A stretch of DNA of 64,000 nt from Paraspadella gotoi (Eukaryota > Chaetognatha), in the NCBI GenBank assembly GCA_051294375.1, contig CM119268.1, positions 22,943,427 through 23,007,426 on the forward strand, in the 5' to 3' direction. Both the position numbers and the translations under genes were made by a program. How positions within the stretch are numbered: position 1 is the stretch's first letter; every line of letters begins with the position of its first letter. Under the pieces are notes generated by a model, which was given only the letters and a program-made list of their open reading frames with translations, was not told where the DNA came from and did not search any database. This document shows, piece by piece, positions 53,861 to 64,000 of this stretch.

Positions 53861-54026
53861 AGGAGGAGGAGGAGGAGGAGGAAAGTCGGCTTCAATAGCG
53901 GCGACGGGGAGATTCAATGACAACAACCACAATGAGAATAATCCAAACAACAACAACAACAACAACGAAAATAATAATTACAACGGAAGTTTTTCCGTGG
54001 AAAGTCTTTTGGGGAGAAGAAGATGA
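49048..54026 (+). CDS. foxQ2: Forkhead transcription factor FoxQ2, 4 exons
   Basis: DNA-binding regulator; in many animals FoxQ2 patterns the anterior or apical pole. Exons 49048-49066, 49683-50512, 52139-52317 and 52925-54026 total 2130 bp, 709 residues, with matching phases (1, 0, 2). Exon 1 encodes only METHSK plus one base before a consensus AAAG|GTAAAG donor. Residues 8-254 are Ser/Pro/Ala-rich with a Ser run. The forkhead domain starts at residue 255 ([15 protein letters not shown]), with helix 3 [13 protein letters not shown] at 299-311 and the FoxQ2-type wing [11 protein letters not shown]...DFAKGDFR, then [11 protein letters not shown]. The third exon completes the domain, which fixes the 52924 acceptor. 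A Gly run of about 28 is near 53806-53883. The last residues FSVESLLG (699-706) form an EH1 motif, the Groucho-binding repressor type. Confidence 0.94.
51815..52125 (+). repeat. ~58 bp tandem repeat before the FoxQ2 acceptor
   Basis: About five units built from TCCAGTTATCGCTTATCAC, TAATCCCTCTCATTGTCATC and CATCGTATCATTCGATCC. The last runs straight into the pyrimidine tract and TTGCACAG acceptor of FoxQ2 exon 3. Confidence 0.88.
52318..52395 (+). repeat. GA microsatellite starting at the FoxQ2 exon 3 donor
   Basis: The donor AG|GTGAGGGAGAGAGAG is the first unit of about 70 bp of GA repeats. The rest of the intron (52440-52920) is a TTTCC/CTCC pyrimidine tract ending at the acceptor. Confidence 0.93.
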
Positions 54027-54445
54027 TGATGATGACAGAAATGATGACAGAAATGGAGATGACAGAAATGATGACAGAAATAGAGATGACTAAATGATGA
54101 CTGAAATTATAACAGAATGAAGATGACAGAAATAATTACAGAAATGGAGATGACAGAAATGACAGAAATGGAGATGACAGAAATGAGAATGACCGTCCTG
54201 ATGACAGAAATAATGACAGAAATAACCACATAAATGACAGAAAGGACGATGAAAGAAATGACTACGGAAATGATGACAGAAATGACAAAAATATTATGAC
54301 ATATTTGATGACAGAATTGATGAGAGAAATAATGACAAAAATGATGACAGAAATGAAGAAAACATAACATGTAATTGATGACCGGAATGAAAATAAGAGA
54401 AATGACAGAAACAAAAATGACATTGATCAGATTTCAGATGACAAA
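54020..54445 (+). repeat. GATGACAGAAAT repeat in the FoxQ2 3' UTR
   Basis: Degenerate 12 bp units (GATGACAGAAAT, GAGATGACAGAAAT) begin at the stop codon and run about 420 bp. Confidence 0.9.
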
Positions 54446-54487
54446 AACGAAAATTGAAAATCAATGATGAATTCATTTCATTAAGAA

Positions 54488-54493
54488 AATAAA
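54488..54493 (+). terminator. Poly(A) signal candidate of FoxQ2
   Basis: AATAAA 462 bp after the FoxQ2 stop, just beyond the 12 bp repeat. Confidence 0.5.
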
Positions 54494-54521
54494 TATTTGT
54501 CGTTATCTACTGTACTGAGGA

Positions 54522-55421
54522 ATACCGATCCCATTATTCGTGTCCCATTTTATTTCAATCGTCCTTTTAATTACAAATTGCTTGTACTGTACGAACTGTA
54601 TTTGCGGTCAGATTGTCTCTTCTTTTATATTATGTCTAATACAACCATTCTAAAAATATAAAATTGGTTTTTGATTTAATTATTTAAAATTTAATCTCAA
54701 ACAAAAAAGTGCCATCTTAACAGCGACCGAAATTAACAGTTAGATTCAACTCGTTAGTCTGAACTCTTCGTTGTATACATAGTTAGGGAAAAATATACTA
54801 AAATTAAACATTCTGTATAAAACTCGAAGAGTGGATATTTCATCCGCCTTTAGCTTTACATACGTACTCATTTTCCAGTCTTTCTGTCATTCAGCAACTC
54901 CAGATTCTTTAAACCAATCAATTATTTTGTTTGTCAAAAATCGCTTAAATCTCCTTTTATTTATGAAATTTTACCTTTTGCCTACTTTTTCTGCCAATCA
55001 GTCTAGATGGTCACTATTTCGCGAGCCAATCAGCGCTTCGTCCCCCTCACCTATTTTCTCAGCCAATCAACGCTTCGCCTCTTTATCTCAGCCAATCAGC
55101 GCTTCGCACCTTTTAACCCCCATTAGCCAATCAGCGCCATTTTTTTTCTCTTTTTAACCAATCACAGACCGTCGTGCGAAAAGCCTTCGATGAAATAAGG
55201 TTGACAAGCGAATCGAGAAAGAGAAAAAAAAAAGGGAAAGGCGGGATCTTGTTTGACACTGTTGAGTAAACACCTAATGCGGCTTTTAACACAGTTGGAC
55301 AACCGATAGAGAAGGAGAGGGGGGGGAAGGAGAGAGAGAGAGAGAGAGAGTGGAGGGGAGCGGGGGGGCGGAATGAGACGGAGCGGAACCGATGGAAAGG
55401 TTTTTTTTCTTCGTCACTTTG

Positions 55422-55474
<53 letters not shown>

Positions 55475-55711
55475 AGAGATAGAGAGAGAGAGAGAGTGGG
55501 GATGGTGAAAATATGAAGTGAAAAGTGACAGGTGGAAATGGCGAGTTAAAAAGGGCCTTAAAAAAAAAAAAAAAACAAAAACAAAAAAAAAAAATAGAAT
55601 AAAGAAAATGTGTACAATTATTAAAGATAAATACAGAAATCAATATAAAAAAAGAGAATAAAGGGGGGAAAAATTATGATTTTAACCTTATTTTACATAT
55701 TTTACTATGAA
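54522..55711. repeat. 1.2 kb direct duplication, first copy
   Basis: Near-identical to 62820-64000 (small homopolymer indels and a few substitutions). Contains the CCAAT array, GA microsatellites at 55325-55350 and 55430-55498, and a run of A. The second copy follows a 25 N gap and runs out of the window. Confidence 0.93.
54988..55172. promoter_or_regulatory. Array of CCAAT boxes
   Basis: Six CCAATCA/CCAATCAG sites about 25-45 bp apart, several followed by CGCTTCG; a duplicate is at 63284-63460. Same motif as 27672-27862. No gene start recognised nearby; the next clear gene upstream is FoxQ2, in the other direction. Confidence 0.4.
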
Positions 55712-55804
55712 CGAGTAAAATCATCAATTTACAATAGGAAACAATTTTTTCATAAAAAGTATTGTGAGATGTGATGTGGGGTCTAATATTTGGGTTGTGG
55801 TTGA

Positions 55805-55810
55805 GATTTT

Positions 55811-55852
<42 letters not shown>
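55805..55852. repeat. GA microsatellite
   Basis: About 20 GA units. Confidence 0.95.
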
Positions 55853-55925
55853 CTCACCAGGAGGTCATTCTCCTCAAAATTTGAGACAAATGGATTTTCC
55901 GTTTTTCTCTTTTTGTTGATTTGTT

Positions 55926-56124
55926 ATCACAACATTTTCGTTGTCGTCGGCGGCGGCGGCGGCGGCGGCGGAGGCTGCTGCTGCTCTGCCTTTCTAAAAC
56001 GCATCAACTCCGCATTGGACCGAATCGTTTTGTTGGACAAACGCAACCCCCTTCTATACCTCTCTATCTCGACCTCTCTATTCTCTACCTTTCTCTTCGC
56101 AACCTTACTTCTCTGACTCAACAT
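55926..56124 (-). CDS. Possible exon, Lys/Arg-rich then Gln/Pro run
   Basis: The minus-strand frame reads RKVENREVEIERYRRGLRL, SNKTIRSNAELMRFRKAEQQQ and nine prolines. The composition looks coding and non-random before the triplet run, but no splice sites or homologue could be confirmed. Confidence 0.25.
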
Positions 56125-56189
56125 ATTTTTTTTACCTATCTTTTCCTACCTATCTTTCTCAAATTTTTCTTTTCTCTTTTTTTTTACAA

Positions 56190-56385
56190 TATGAAATTGG
56201 TACAACTACTTTAAAATTAATTTATTAATTTAATAAATAATCTTGGGACAGGCTTTGGTGATTTAAGGCCTGCATCACTCATACAAGATAATGACATAGC
56301 AGGTCCCTGCAAGCTTTCAATCAAGACTCTCTCACAGTCTCGTTTATTCACTCCCAGAGTACCTGGCTTCCCTATCATTGAATTT
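56190..56385 (+). mobile_element. Dispersed ~200 bp repeat, well-kept copy
   Basis: Longest clean copy of the family: ATGAAATTGGTACAAC, GGGACAGGCTTTGGTG, CCTGCATCACTCATACAAG, GGTCCCTGCAAGCTTTCAAT, CACTCCCAGAGTACCTGGCT. Confidence 0.75.
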
Positions 56386-56429
56386 AATCTATGAATTTAA
56401 TTTACTCTACCTATATGTAAATTAGAATC

Positions 56430-56611
56430 AAACTTTCCATATCATCATCATCATCATCATCATCCTCCTCATGGTCGTCGTTGTCGTCCTCATCGTCGTC
56501 GTGGCCGTCATCGTCATCGTCGTCGTCGTCGTCGTCGTCATCGTCGATGCAGATCAAAACCGAAATATCGTTTTTGACAAGAGAATGAAAACGTTGGCCT
56601 TCGTTTTTGTG

Positions 56612-56694
<83 letters not shown>

Positions 56695-56984
56695 AAGTCG
56701 CAAAAGGAGGAAAGTTGTTAATCGCTCGAACAAAGCAACAATTTTGGTCAACAAATCTTTTTCTTATCTTCTCTTCTCGTCTTACCTTTTCTTTTCTTTC
56801 TTCTTCTCTTTGTCTCCTTATTTCACCTTTCCTTTCTTTAGTTTTTCCCCCCTTAATTTTTCCTTTGACTCTTCCTCTCTCTCTCTCTTCTTCTTCCCCT
56901 CTTCCTCTTCCTCCTCCTCCTCTTCCTCTTCCTCTCCTCTTCTCCGAAATCCGTCGCCGCCGAATGAATTTCATTGATGAGGAA

Positions 56985-57071
<87 letters not shown>

Positions 57072-57120
57072 GCAACGACGGACGATGATAAAGAAAAAAA
57101 AAAGAAAAACTTTGATGACA
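56430..57120. repeat. Triplet and GA repeat cluster
   Basis: ATC/CGT triplets 56440-56545, GA repeats 56617-56690, CTT/CTC pyrimidines 56750-56940, then GAC and ATG triplets 56980-57075. Long open frames on both strands are products of the triplets. 57120-57520 shows nothing. Confidence 0.9.
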
Positions 57121-57536
57121 AAGTTGGTTTAATAAGTTAAATTTACTCGGGAATAATTATAACAATTTCATACTAATTCCGTCAGTTCCTTTGTACGTCG
57201 ATCCGTTCTTTTCGACTGTCCGTTTGTCCATTTTGTCAAGGATTTAATGTATACGAAAAAAGAAGAAGCATCTTTAGCAATTAATTTCTGCTTCTGCGCA
57301 AAGAATGAAATCAGTGGCTACGCCAATACATGTAAATCGTAATTTTAAAAAAATATTGTCTATAAAAATATATATTTTAAATATCTTGTTCATTATTTCG
57401 CCTTCAAAATTTTCAAACTTGTAAATACTATTAGTCTATTAGTATAATTCCAAATCAATATATTTTGATACTGTAAATCAAAACATTGGAAATCATTGTA
57501 AATCAAAATCAGGTACCAAGTGATTATTTTAGCGAC

Positions 57537-57632
57537 ATGACAGACAACAACAAACAACAACGACACGACGACGACGACGACGACGATGATGACGACGACG
57601 AGTATGACCGAAAGAAGATCAAACTGACGTAA
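57537..57632 (+). CDS. Possible short acidic terminal exon
   Basis: After a TTATTTTAG acceptor-like site, ATG opens MTDNNKQQRH, a run of Asp, then EYDRKKIKLT and a stop (32 codons). It could be a 3' exon of an unseen gene or just a GAC repeat between chance codons. Confidence 0.25.
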   Translation: MTDNNKQQRHDDDDDDDDDDDEYDRKKIKLT

Positions 57633-57988
57633 ATCACGAATCTCGACTTTCGATTCACAGACGCAGAAATTCGATCACAATTTAGTGACTCGTGATTCGT
57701 GATTCAAGATTCGGTGAATAAACAGGATGATCAGATCCTTTTTTCTTTTGGCGAATTACGTCGATACTATTATTTATTTATAATTAATTAAATTAATAGT
57801 TATTGCTATTAATTACGCAATTGAAAAATAATTAAGATAATTAAAATTATAATCAAAATTAAATCTATATCATACCTTTTTATGTTAACTTATATTGTAG
57901 TGAATTATTGATGCAATGTAAACATTTAGAAATCGATTTCGATAAAGTTTATCGATTCCACGTAATGGGAATATATGTATTACATTAT

Positions 57989-57989
<1 letters not shown>

Positions 57990-58077
<88 letters not shown>

Positions 58078-58266
58078 GGCCGTTTGGATTTTTTTCTATT
58101 TACCCGACTAGAGTCTTTGATCTTTCTCTCTCTCTCCCACCCTCCTCTCTCTCTCTCTCTCTCTCTTTTTCTCCTCTCTTCTCTTCCCTCTCTCTCATTC
58201 CTTTGGCCGTTTGGATTTTTTTCTATTTTACCCGACTAGAGTCTTTGATCTTTCTCTCTCTCTCCC

Positions 58267-58330
<64 letters not shown>

Positions 58331-58345
58331 TCTCTCCTCCTCCCG
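57990..58345. repeat. CT repeats with a ~110 bp direct duplication
   Basis: Two copies (58077 and 58205) of GGCCGTTTGGATTTTTTTCT followed by CCCGACTAGAGTCTTTGATC and CT-rich sequence. From 58345 to 59280 only simple repeats (CGT, GGAA, GAAA) and AT-rich DNA are seen. Confidence 0.88.
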
Positions 58346-59308
58346 CTCCCCTCCCGATAATCACCTCCACTCACCTTTTGTCGGTTCCCATAGAAAAAAA
58401 CCGATTTCGTCGTCGTCGTCGTCGTCGTCGTCTTTGCCTCCCGCCGTCATCGTCCTTCTCTCAGAAAAAAAAAATAGAGGAGAGGAAGGGAGGGGAGATA
58501 GGGAGGAAGGGAAGGGAGGAAGGGAGGAAGGATGGAAGGGAAGAAAGAAGGGAAGAGGGACAAGAAATGAAAAGAAAGTGAAATGAAATAAAATGAAAAG
58601 AAAAGAAACGAAATGAAACAAAATAAAATAAAATGAAGTGAAATGAGGTGACGAGACGATGAAACTCGAAGCCTAAAAGGAAAAGAAAAAAAAAAAAGGA
58701 AAAGAAACGCGAAAAAGTGATAATCGTTTAAGTAAAAGCAAAAAAGTAAAAAACTGAAAAAAAAAAAAAAAAAACAAAATTGAAGAAAAAAATTATTTAG
58801 TAAAACAAAAAACAAATTATAAAACAAAATACAAACATAAAATCTGAAAAAAAAACGAAGAGAACAAGAAATGGAATCTTGTGTCACGAAATCGAGACGC
58901 GTGTCTTGTTACCGTCACACGTCCCTCGCATCGTCGCGTCAAGGGTCACCCGGATTTCATTGTTAATGATCTTTAGTTGTCGTCGTTGTCGTCGGTCTCG
59001 CCCTCCTCCTCCTCCCTCCTCTCGAGAATGAACGTCAAGCTTTTTAAATCGCGTCACTTTATATGAGGATCAATTCTGAGAAATGAGGTTCGATTTCTAA
59101 GAAATGCGTCTCGAATTCTGAGAAAAGCGGAGATGAAACGAGAAACTAGAATCTTTTTCTCTTTGATTGTTGAGATCGAATGTTTGTTCTCGTCGTTGTC
59201 GTCGTTTGTCATCGTTGTCACGTGCGTCGTGTCGTCGTTGTCGTCGTTGTGTTCCTGTAGGAAGGAAAGTAAATATAGGCAAATCATGAGATATGTCATC
59301 TCCCAAAT

Positions 59309-59553
59309 CCTCCGCCCGCGGGGCGGCTCTAGGGGCGGCCCCAGGGGGCAGACTATTCCAGGGGGGAGCAGCAAAATGGTTATTGAGGGGCGCCCCCTCT
59401 GATTGCCTCAGGGGCCGCCCCAGGGGGGTTCCCCCTGGGCCAACATTTTTGAGTCTATTAGGGGCGCCCCTAATGCTTAGCCCCCTGGGGCCCAAAAAAG
59501 TCTGCCCCTGGGGTAACCCTTGGGGAGCAAAAACTGCTCCCCCAGGGGCGAGT
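59309..59553. repeat. GC-rich hairpin island 1
   Basis: About 245 bp, very GC-rich in AT-rich surroundings, packed with palindromic CCCCTGGGG/CCCCAGGGG/GGGGCGCCCC cores. A related element in inverse orientation is at 61392-61612; both share an outer flank (ATGACATA...ATTTGC). Function unknown. Confidence 0.7.
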
Positions 59554-59559
59554 TAAAGA

Positions 59560-60720
59560 GAGAGCAAAGTTTAGATGAGAAATATACTTTTTGACTATGT
59601 TATTATATCTGAGAATATTTCTCCCTGTCTGTTTACTCTCTCTTTCTCTCTCCCTTTTTCTTTTTCTCTCTCTTTTTTTTTCATTCTCTCTTTTTCTCAT
59701 TCTCTTTATTTTTTTTTTCTCTCTTTTTTTTTCTCTCTCTCTTTCAAGACTTGTTTTATGTAACTGAATTAAATATACATTTTTTTTCAAATAATAGTTA
59801 ACTCATTTATTACATATTTAATCTAAAAATTAAAATATTTGTATTTTTTAACCCAATTATTTTATTTCAGTTAAAAGATATAGAAACAAGTTTTAGCAAA
59901 CAATGTAGGACGTAGCCACAAAAATTTAGTGGTAAAAAAGCTAATCAGTCATTTATCTTCTTTTTTTTCTTTTTTTTTCTTTTTTTCTTTTTTTTTCTTT
60001 TTTTGTTGGATGGACATACTGATAGACTGATAGAGAGAGACATAATTTTTTTAAAAATTATTCATAATTTGATGTTTAAAAAGAAATTAAATAATCACCA
60101 AACGAATAATGGGCAGTGACTGACAGACCTACTTAGTGAATTATGGAGTCCCCCTCAAAAAAACAATAAAAACTATTCATCAACATTAAACGAGTTCTAC
60201 ATCATAAAATAAAACTTTTTTATTTAAGATTTGTAATTAATAATCGTAAGTTTGTAGATTGCTTAAGATGAACTAACGTTGTTAAGTAGAGGCTGATGAT
60301 TTGAGAGAGAGAGTGAGCAAAACTTTATATCTAGCTCAATCACATCCTTTTCTACCCACACACAAAATTTTATTCCAATCCATCTATTTAATCACGAATA
60401 ATTGGAGTTTAATGCTAATATAGGATGGACTTAAAGACTGATATTAATTAATTAATCAATTAAATATTTTTTAATTAATTATTTTTTATAAGTGAATTAA
60501 ACAATTAAAAACCATCCTACTCTTTATTCTATTATTTAAAATTTTATAGATGAATTAAGATAAAATTTTGTGTATGGGTAAAAAAGTGTGCAAGTGAAAG
60601 TGAGTTTTAATGGAAAACAAAAGTTACTTTTACTTGAACATTATTAACAAAATTTTGCACTCTTTTTCTCTCTTTCTTATTTTATCAGATAAAATTATTA
60701 ATTAGCTAATTGTTAAGTGG
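59560..60720. other. AT-rich non-coding region
   Basis: CT/T tracts at 59635-59750 and 59958-60005; otherwise AT-rich sequence with no exon-like frames. Confidence 0.6.
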
Positions 60721-61212
60721 CTTGTTGACCAAATTAATTAATTTGACCAAATTATCCCAAATTGTCCAAATTATCTAAGTTGACCAAATTATGACTTGAC
60801 TAAATTAAGAAAATTAACCAATTTATACCAGTTGACCAATTTATGCAGTTGACAAATCTATGCAATTGACCAAATTATGCAAGTTGACCAAATTATGCGA
60901 GTTGACCAATTATGCGAGTTGATTGAATTATGCAAATTGATTAAATTATGAAAGTTTACCAAATATGAAAGTTTACCAAATTATGGAAGTTTACCAAATT
61001 ATTAAAGTTTACCAAATTATAAAAGTTTAGCAAAATATGAAGGTTAACCAAATTAAGCAAGTTAACTAAATTATAAAAAATTACCAAATTATGAAAGTTT
61101 ACCAAATTATAAAAGTTTACCAAATTTTAAAAGTTGATTAAATTATATCAGTTGACTGATTTATGTCAGTTGACCAAATTATGTCATTTGATTAAATTAT
61201 GCAAGGTGACCA
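60720..61212. repeat. 16-17 bp satellite (GTTGACCAAATTATG)
   Basis: About 28 degenerate units; the unit resembles the intron 1 repeat of the CatSper-like gene at 44655-44714. Confidence 0.85.
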
Positions 61213-61391
61213 AATTGGTATTAGTACAGCTATTAGTTCATTGATTGATAAATTGAAGTGAAAAATATTATTTTTATTTTTATATTTTATTGTAATGAAA
61301 GATGAAAATAAGAAAATAGATAGAGAAAGAGAGAGAGAGAGAGGGAGAGAGAAAGAGAGAGTAGAAGGAGGGAGAGATAGGAGGAAGAGAG

Positions 61392-61612
61392 AGCCGTTCC
61401 AGGGGGCAGGAAAATCACCCCCCTGGGGGTAGCCCCAGGGGGAAAGGTTTTTTCTAGCCCAGGGGGATTCCCCCTGGAGTAGCCCTTGGGGCTCCAAAAA
61501 AGAGGCTACAGGGGGCCGCCCCTAGGCGGTAAAAATTTGCCTGCCCCTCGGGGCCGCCCCGCGGAGCCACCCCGCGGGGCCGTCCCCAGCACCGCCCCCG
61601 GGGGAAGCGATT
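61392..61612. repeat. GC-rich hairpin island 2
   Basis: Same family as 59309-59553, opposite orientation; CCCCCTGGGGG, CCCCAGGGGG, CCCCGCGGGG and CCCCCGGGGG palindromes. Its 3' flank GGATGACATACTTGCAAATC matches the reverse complement of the 5' flank of island 1. Confidence 0.7.
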
Positions 61613-61889
61613 CTGAAGGATGACATACTTGCAAATCATATGCATTTTTAACGTAAGTGGGTCAGACCGACGGACGGACAGACATACCGACGAACCGACG
61701 AACGACAGACCGACCAACAAGAAACTTAGAGAGTGACTCCTCGAGTACTCGCGGCGTAACTACTAAAAAAAAGAAGAAATATAACCCTTAATGCAATAGA
61801 AACGAATCTTCTCTAGGGAACTTAATTAGAATTCGACAATCAAACTTATTAAAAAATTTAAATTAAAATTCGACAATCAATCCTATTAA

Positions 61890-62781
61890 AAAATTATCTC
61901 TCCCCATCTTTCTCTCTCCCCTTTTTTCTCTCTCCCCTTTTTTCTCTCTCCCCTTTTTTCTCTCTCCCTTTTTTCTCTCTCCCCTTTTTTCTCTCTCCCC
62001 TTCTCTCTCTCTCTTCCACATGATTCTTCCTCAAGACTCGACATGGATCGAACTTAACAAAGCCTCACCCCATTTTTCATCCTCCCTTACCAGATTCTAC
62101 CCTTATCTATTTCCTAGACTCTTCCTTCTCCTCTCTACCTATGACCACCTATCTTCTCTCCTCTCTTCTCTCTCCCCCTCTTCTCTCTCCCCCTCTTCTC
62201 TCTTCTCTCTCCCCCTCTCCTCTCTCCCCTTGACTACATATATTCTCTCCCTCTCTTCTCTCTCCCCCTCCCCTCTCCTCTTCCCTCTCCTCTCTCTCCC
62301 CCTCTCCTCTCCTCTCTCCCCTTTTATTCCTCTCCTCTTTTCCACTCCCTCCTCCTCCTCCTCCTCTTCAACTTGACCTCACCCGGTCACACGATTCCTC
62401 CTTCGCCCTTACCCTATCGCCTTCTCCCCCCCCCACCGCCCCCCTCTGCCTCTTTGACCGACCCCATCGATGAATCGATTCTCACGTGAAGAAAAAAAGA
62501 AAGAAAAAGAAAAAAACTTCTCACGTGATCTTCACCCGCGATTTTTTCCCTCTCCTTTTTTCTTCTTCTTTTTTTTGTTCCTATTTTTTTCGTCTCCACC
62601 TTTTTTTGACCTTTAACCGCTTTTTTTTGTGCTTTTTTGTTCTTTAATCACTTTGGCGCCGTTAGGCTTTTGTCCTTTTTTGTGCTTTTTTGACCTTTAA
62701 ATCGCTTTTTTTGTGCCTTTTTACTAATTTGACTTTTAATCACTTTTGGTGCCGTTTTGCTTTTTTGTGCTTTTTTGACCT
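61890..62781. repeat. CT-rich tracts and T-rich tandem repeats
   Basis: CTCTCTCCCCTTTTTT units 61905-62010, further CTCTCC tracts to 62370, and TTTTTTGTGCTTTTTTGACC units of about 50 bp 62600-62781, at the edge of the gap. No gene. Confidence 0.85.
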
Positions 62782-62806
62782 NNNNNNNNNNNNNNNNNNN
62801 NNNNNN
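62782..62806. other. Assembly gap, 25 N
   Basis: 25 N directly before the second copy of the 54.5 kb segment. Confidence 0.97.
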
Positions 62807-62819
62807 AAAAGAGAGGAGA

Positions 62820-63729
62820 ATCCGATCCCATTATTCGTGTCCCATTTTATTTCAATCGTCCTTTTAATTACAAATTGCTTGTACTGTACGAACTGTATTT
62901 GCGGTCAGATTGTCTCTTCTTTTATATTATGTCTAATACAACCATTCTAAAAATATAAAATTGGTTTTTGATTTAATTATTTAAAATTTAATCTCAAACA
63001 AAAAAGTGCCATCTTAACAGCGACCGAAATTAACAGTTAGATTCAACTCGTTAGTCTGAACTCTTCGTTGTATACATAGTTAGGGAAAAATATACTAAAA
63101 TTAAACATTCTGTATAAAACTCGAAGAGTGGATATTTCATCCGCCTTTAGCTTTACATACGTACTCATTTTCCAGTCTTTCTGTCATTCAGCAACTCCAG
63201 ATTCTTTAAACCAATCAATTATTTTGTTTGTCAAAAATCGCTTAAATCTCCTTTTATTTATGAATTTTACCTTTTGCCTACTTTTCTGCCAATCAGTCCC
63301 GATGGTCACTATTTCGCGAGCCAATCAGCGCTTCGTCCCCCTCACTATTTTCTCAGCCAATCAACGCTTCGCCTCTTAATCTCAGCCAATCAGCGCTTCG
63401 CACCTTTTAACCCCCCATTAGCCAATCAGCGCCATTTTTTTTTCTCTTTTAACCAATCACAGACCGTCGCGCGAAAAGCCTTCGATGAAATAAGGTTGAC
63501 AAGCGAATCGAGAAAGAGAAAAAAAAAGGAAAAGGCGGGATCTTGTTTGACACTGTTGAGTAAACACCTAATGCGGCTTTTAACACAGTTGGACAACCGA
63601 TAGAGAAGGAGAGGGGGGGGAAGGAGAGAGAGAGAGAGAGAGGTGGAGGGGAGCGGGGGGGGGGCGGAATGAGACGGAGCGGAACCGATGGAAAGGTTTT
63701 TTTTCTTCGTCACTTTGAATCGAAGAGAG

Positions 63730-63792
<63 letters not shown>

Positions 63793-64000
63793 TGGGGATG
63801 GTGAAAATATGAAGTGAAAAGTGGACAGGTGGAAATGGCGAGTTAAAAAGGGCCTTTAAAAAAAAAAAAAAAACAAAAAAAAAAATAGAATAAAGAAAAT
63901 GTGTACAATTATTAAAGATAAATACAGAAATCAATATAAAAAAGAGAATAAAGGGTGGAAAAATTATGATTTTAACATTATTTAACATATTTTACTCTTA
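62820..64000. repeat. 1.2 kb direct duplication, second copy
   Basis: Matches 54522-55711 and reaches the end of the window. Small indels, for example in the A and G runs near 63610 and 63857. Confidence 0.93.

Noticed and set aside
56411-57121. 236-codon minus-strand frame with Ile, Ser and Asp runs
   Set aside because: Generated by ATG/ATC and GAC triplet repeats.

Overview
This is a window of an animal nuclear genome. The genes are split by many short introns with GT/AG ends. Exons are CpG-rich, introns are AT-rich, and microsatellites and minisatellites are everywhere. The gene set (forkhead FoxQ2, a CatSper-type subunit, a QRICH2-like protein, B4GAT1, a fatty-acid-binding protein) fits a bilaterian or other invertebrate animal. 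I cannot name the species.

Gene layout. FABP-like gene (80-544, +); B4GAT1, a GT49 glycosyltransferase, in four phase-consistent exons (757-3020, +); a QRICH2/C16orf96-like coiled-coil gene on the minus strand, with its last 15 recognised exons at 3404-8251 and what look like its first exons at 17430-18195, 22000-22168 and 25490-25643; a CatSper auxiliary-subunit-like type I membrane protein on the minus strand (44888 to 28988, possibly 27851); and FoxQ2 in four exons (49048-54026, +, 709 codons), ending in an EH1-type motif. QRICH2 and CatSper proteins both belong to the sperm flagellum, so 3-45 kb reads as two neighbouring sperm genes.

Assembly. Four 25-base N gaps (9071, 18863, 22212, 62782) each sit at the junction of a duplication: a ~7.8 kb inverted copy (1261-9060 versus ~9160-16981), a 2-3 fold ~2.9 kb tandem copy (18.9-26.7 kb) and a 1.2 kb direct copy (54.5-55.7 versus 62.8-64.0 kb). 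One copy is usually clean and the other carries small indels that break every exon. I read most of this as over-extended gap filling with uncorrected long reads, not biology. It splits the QRICH2-like gene in two.

Repeats and mobile DNA. There is a dispersed ~200 bp repeat family; elements with imperfect terminal inverted repeats around a degenerate TTAGGG-like core; an 878 bp TA-flanked inverted-repeat element nested in one of these; a decayed non-LTR retrotransposon (29.6-31.5 kb); possible tRNA-derived SINEs; and two GC-rich hairpin islands at 59.3 and 61.4 kb.

The most unusual pattern is that many tandem repeats are anchored on 5' splice sites. In several introns the repeat unit contains a copy of the exon end plus its GT donor, and in others a GA microsatellite starts inside the GTGAG donor. 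The intergenic stretches (44.9-49.0 kb and most of 55.7-62.8 kb) hold mainly simple sequence.
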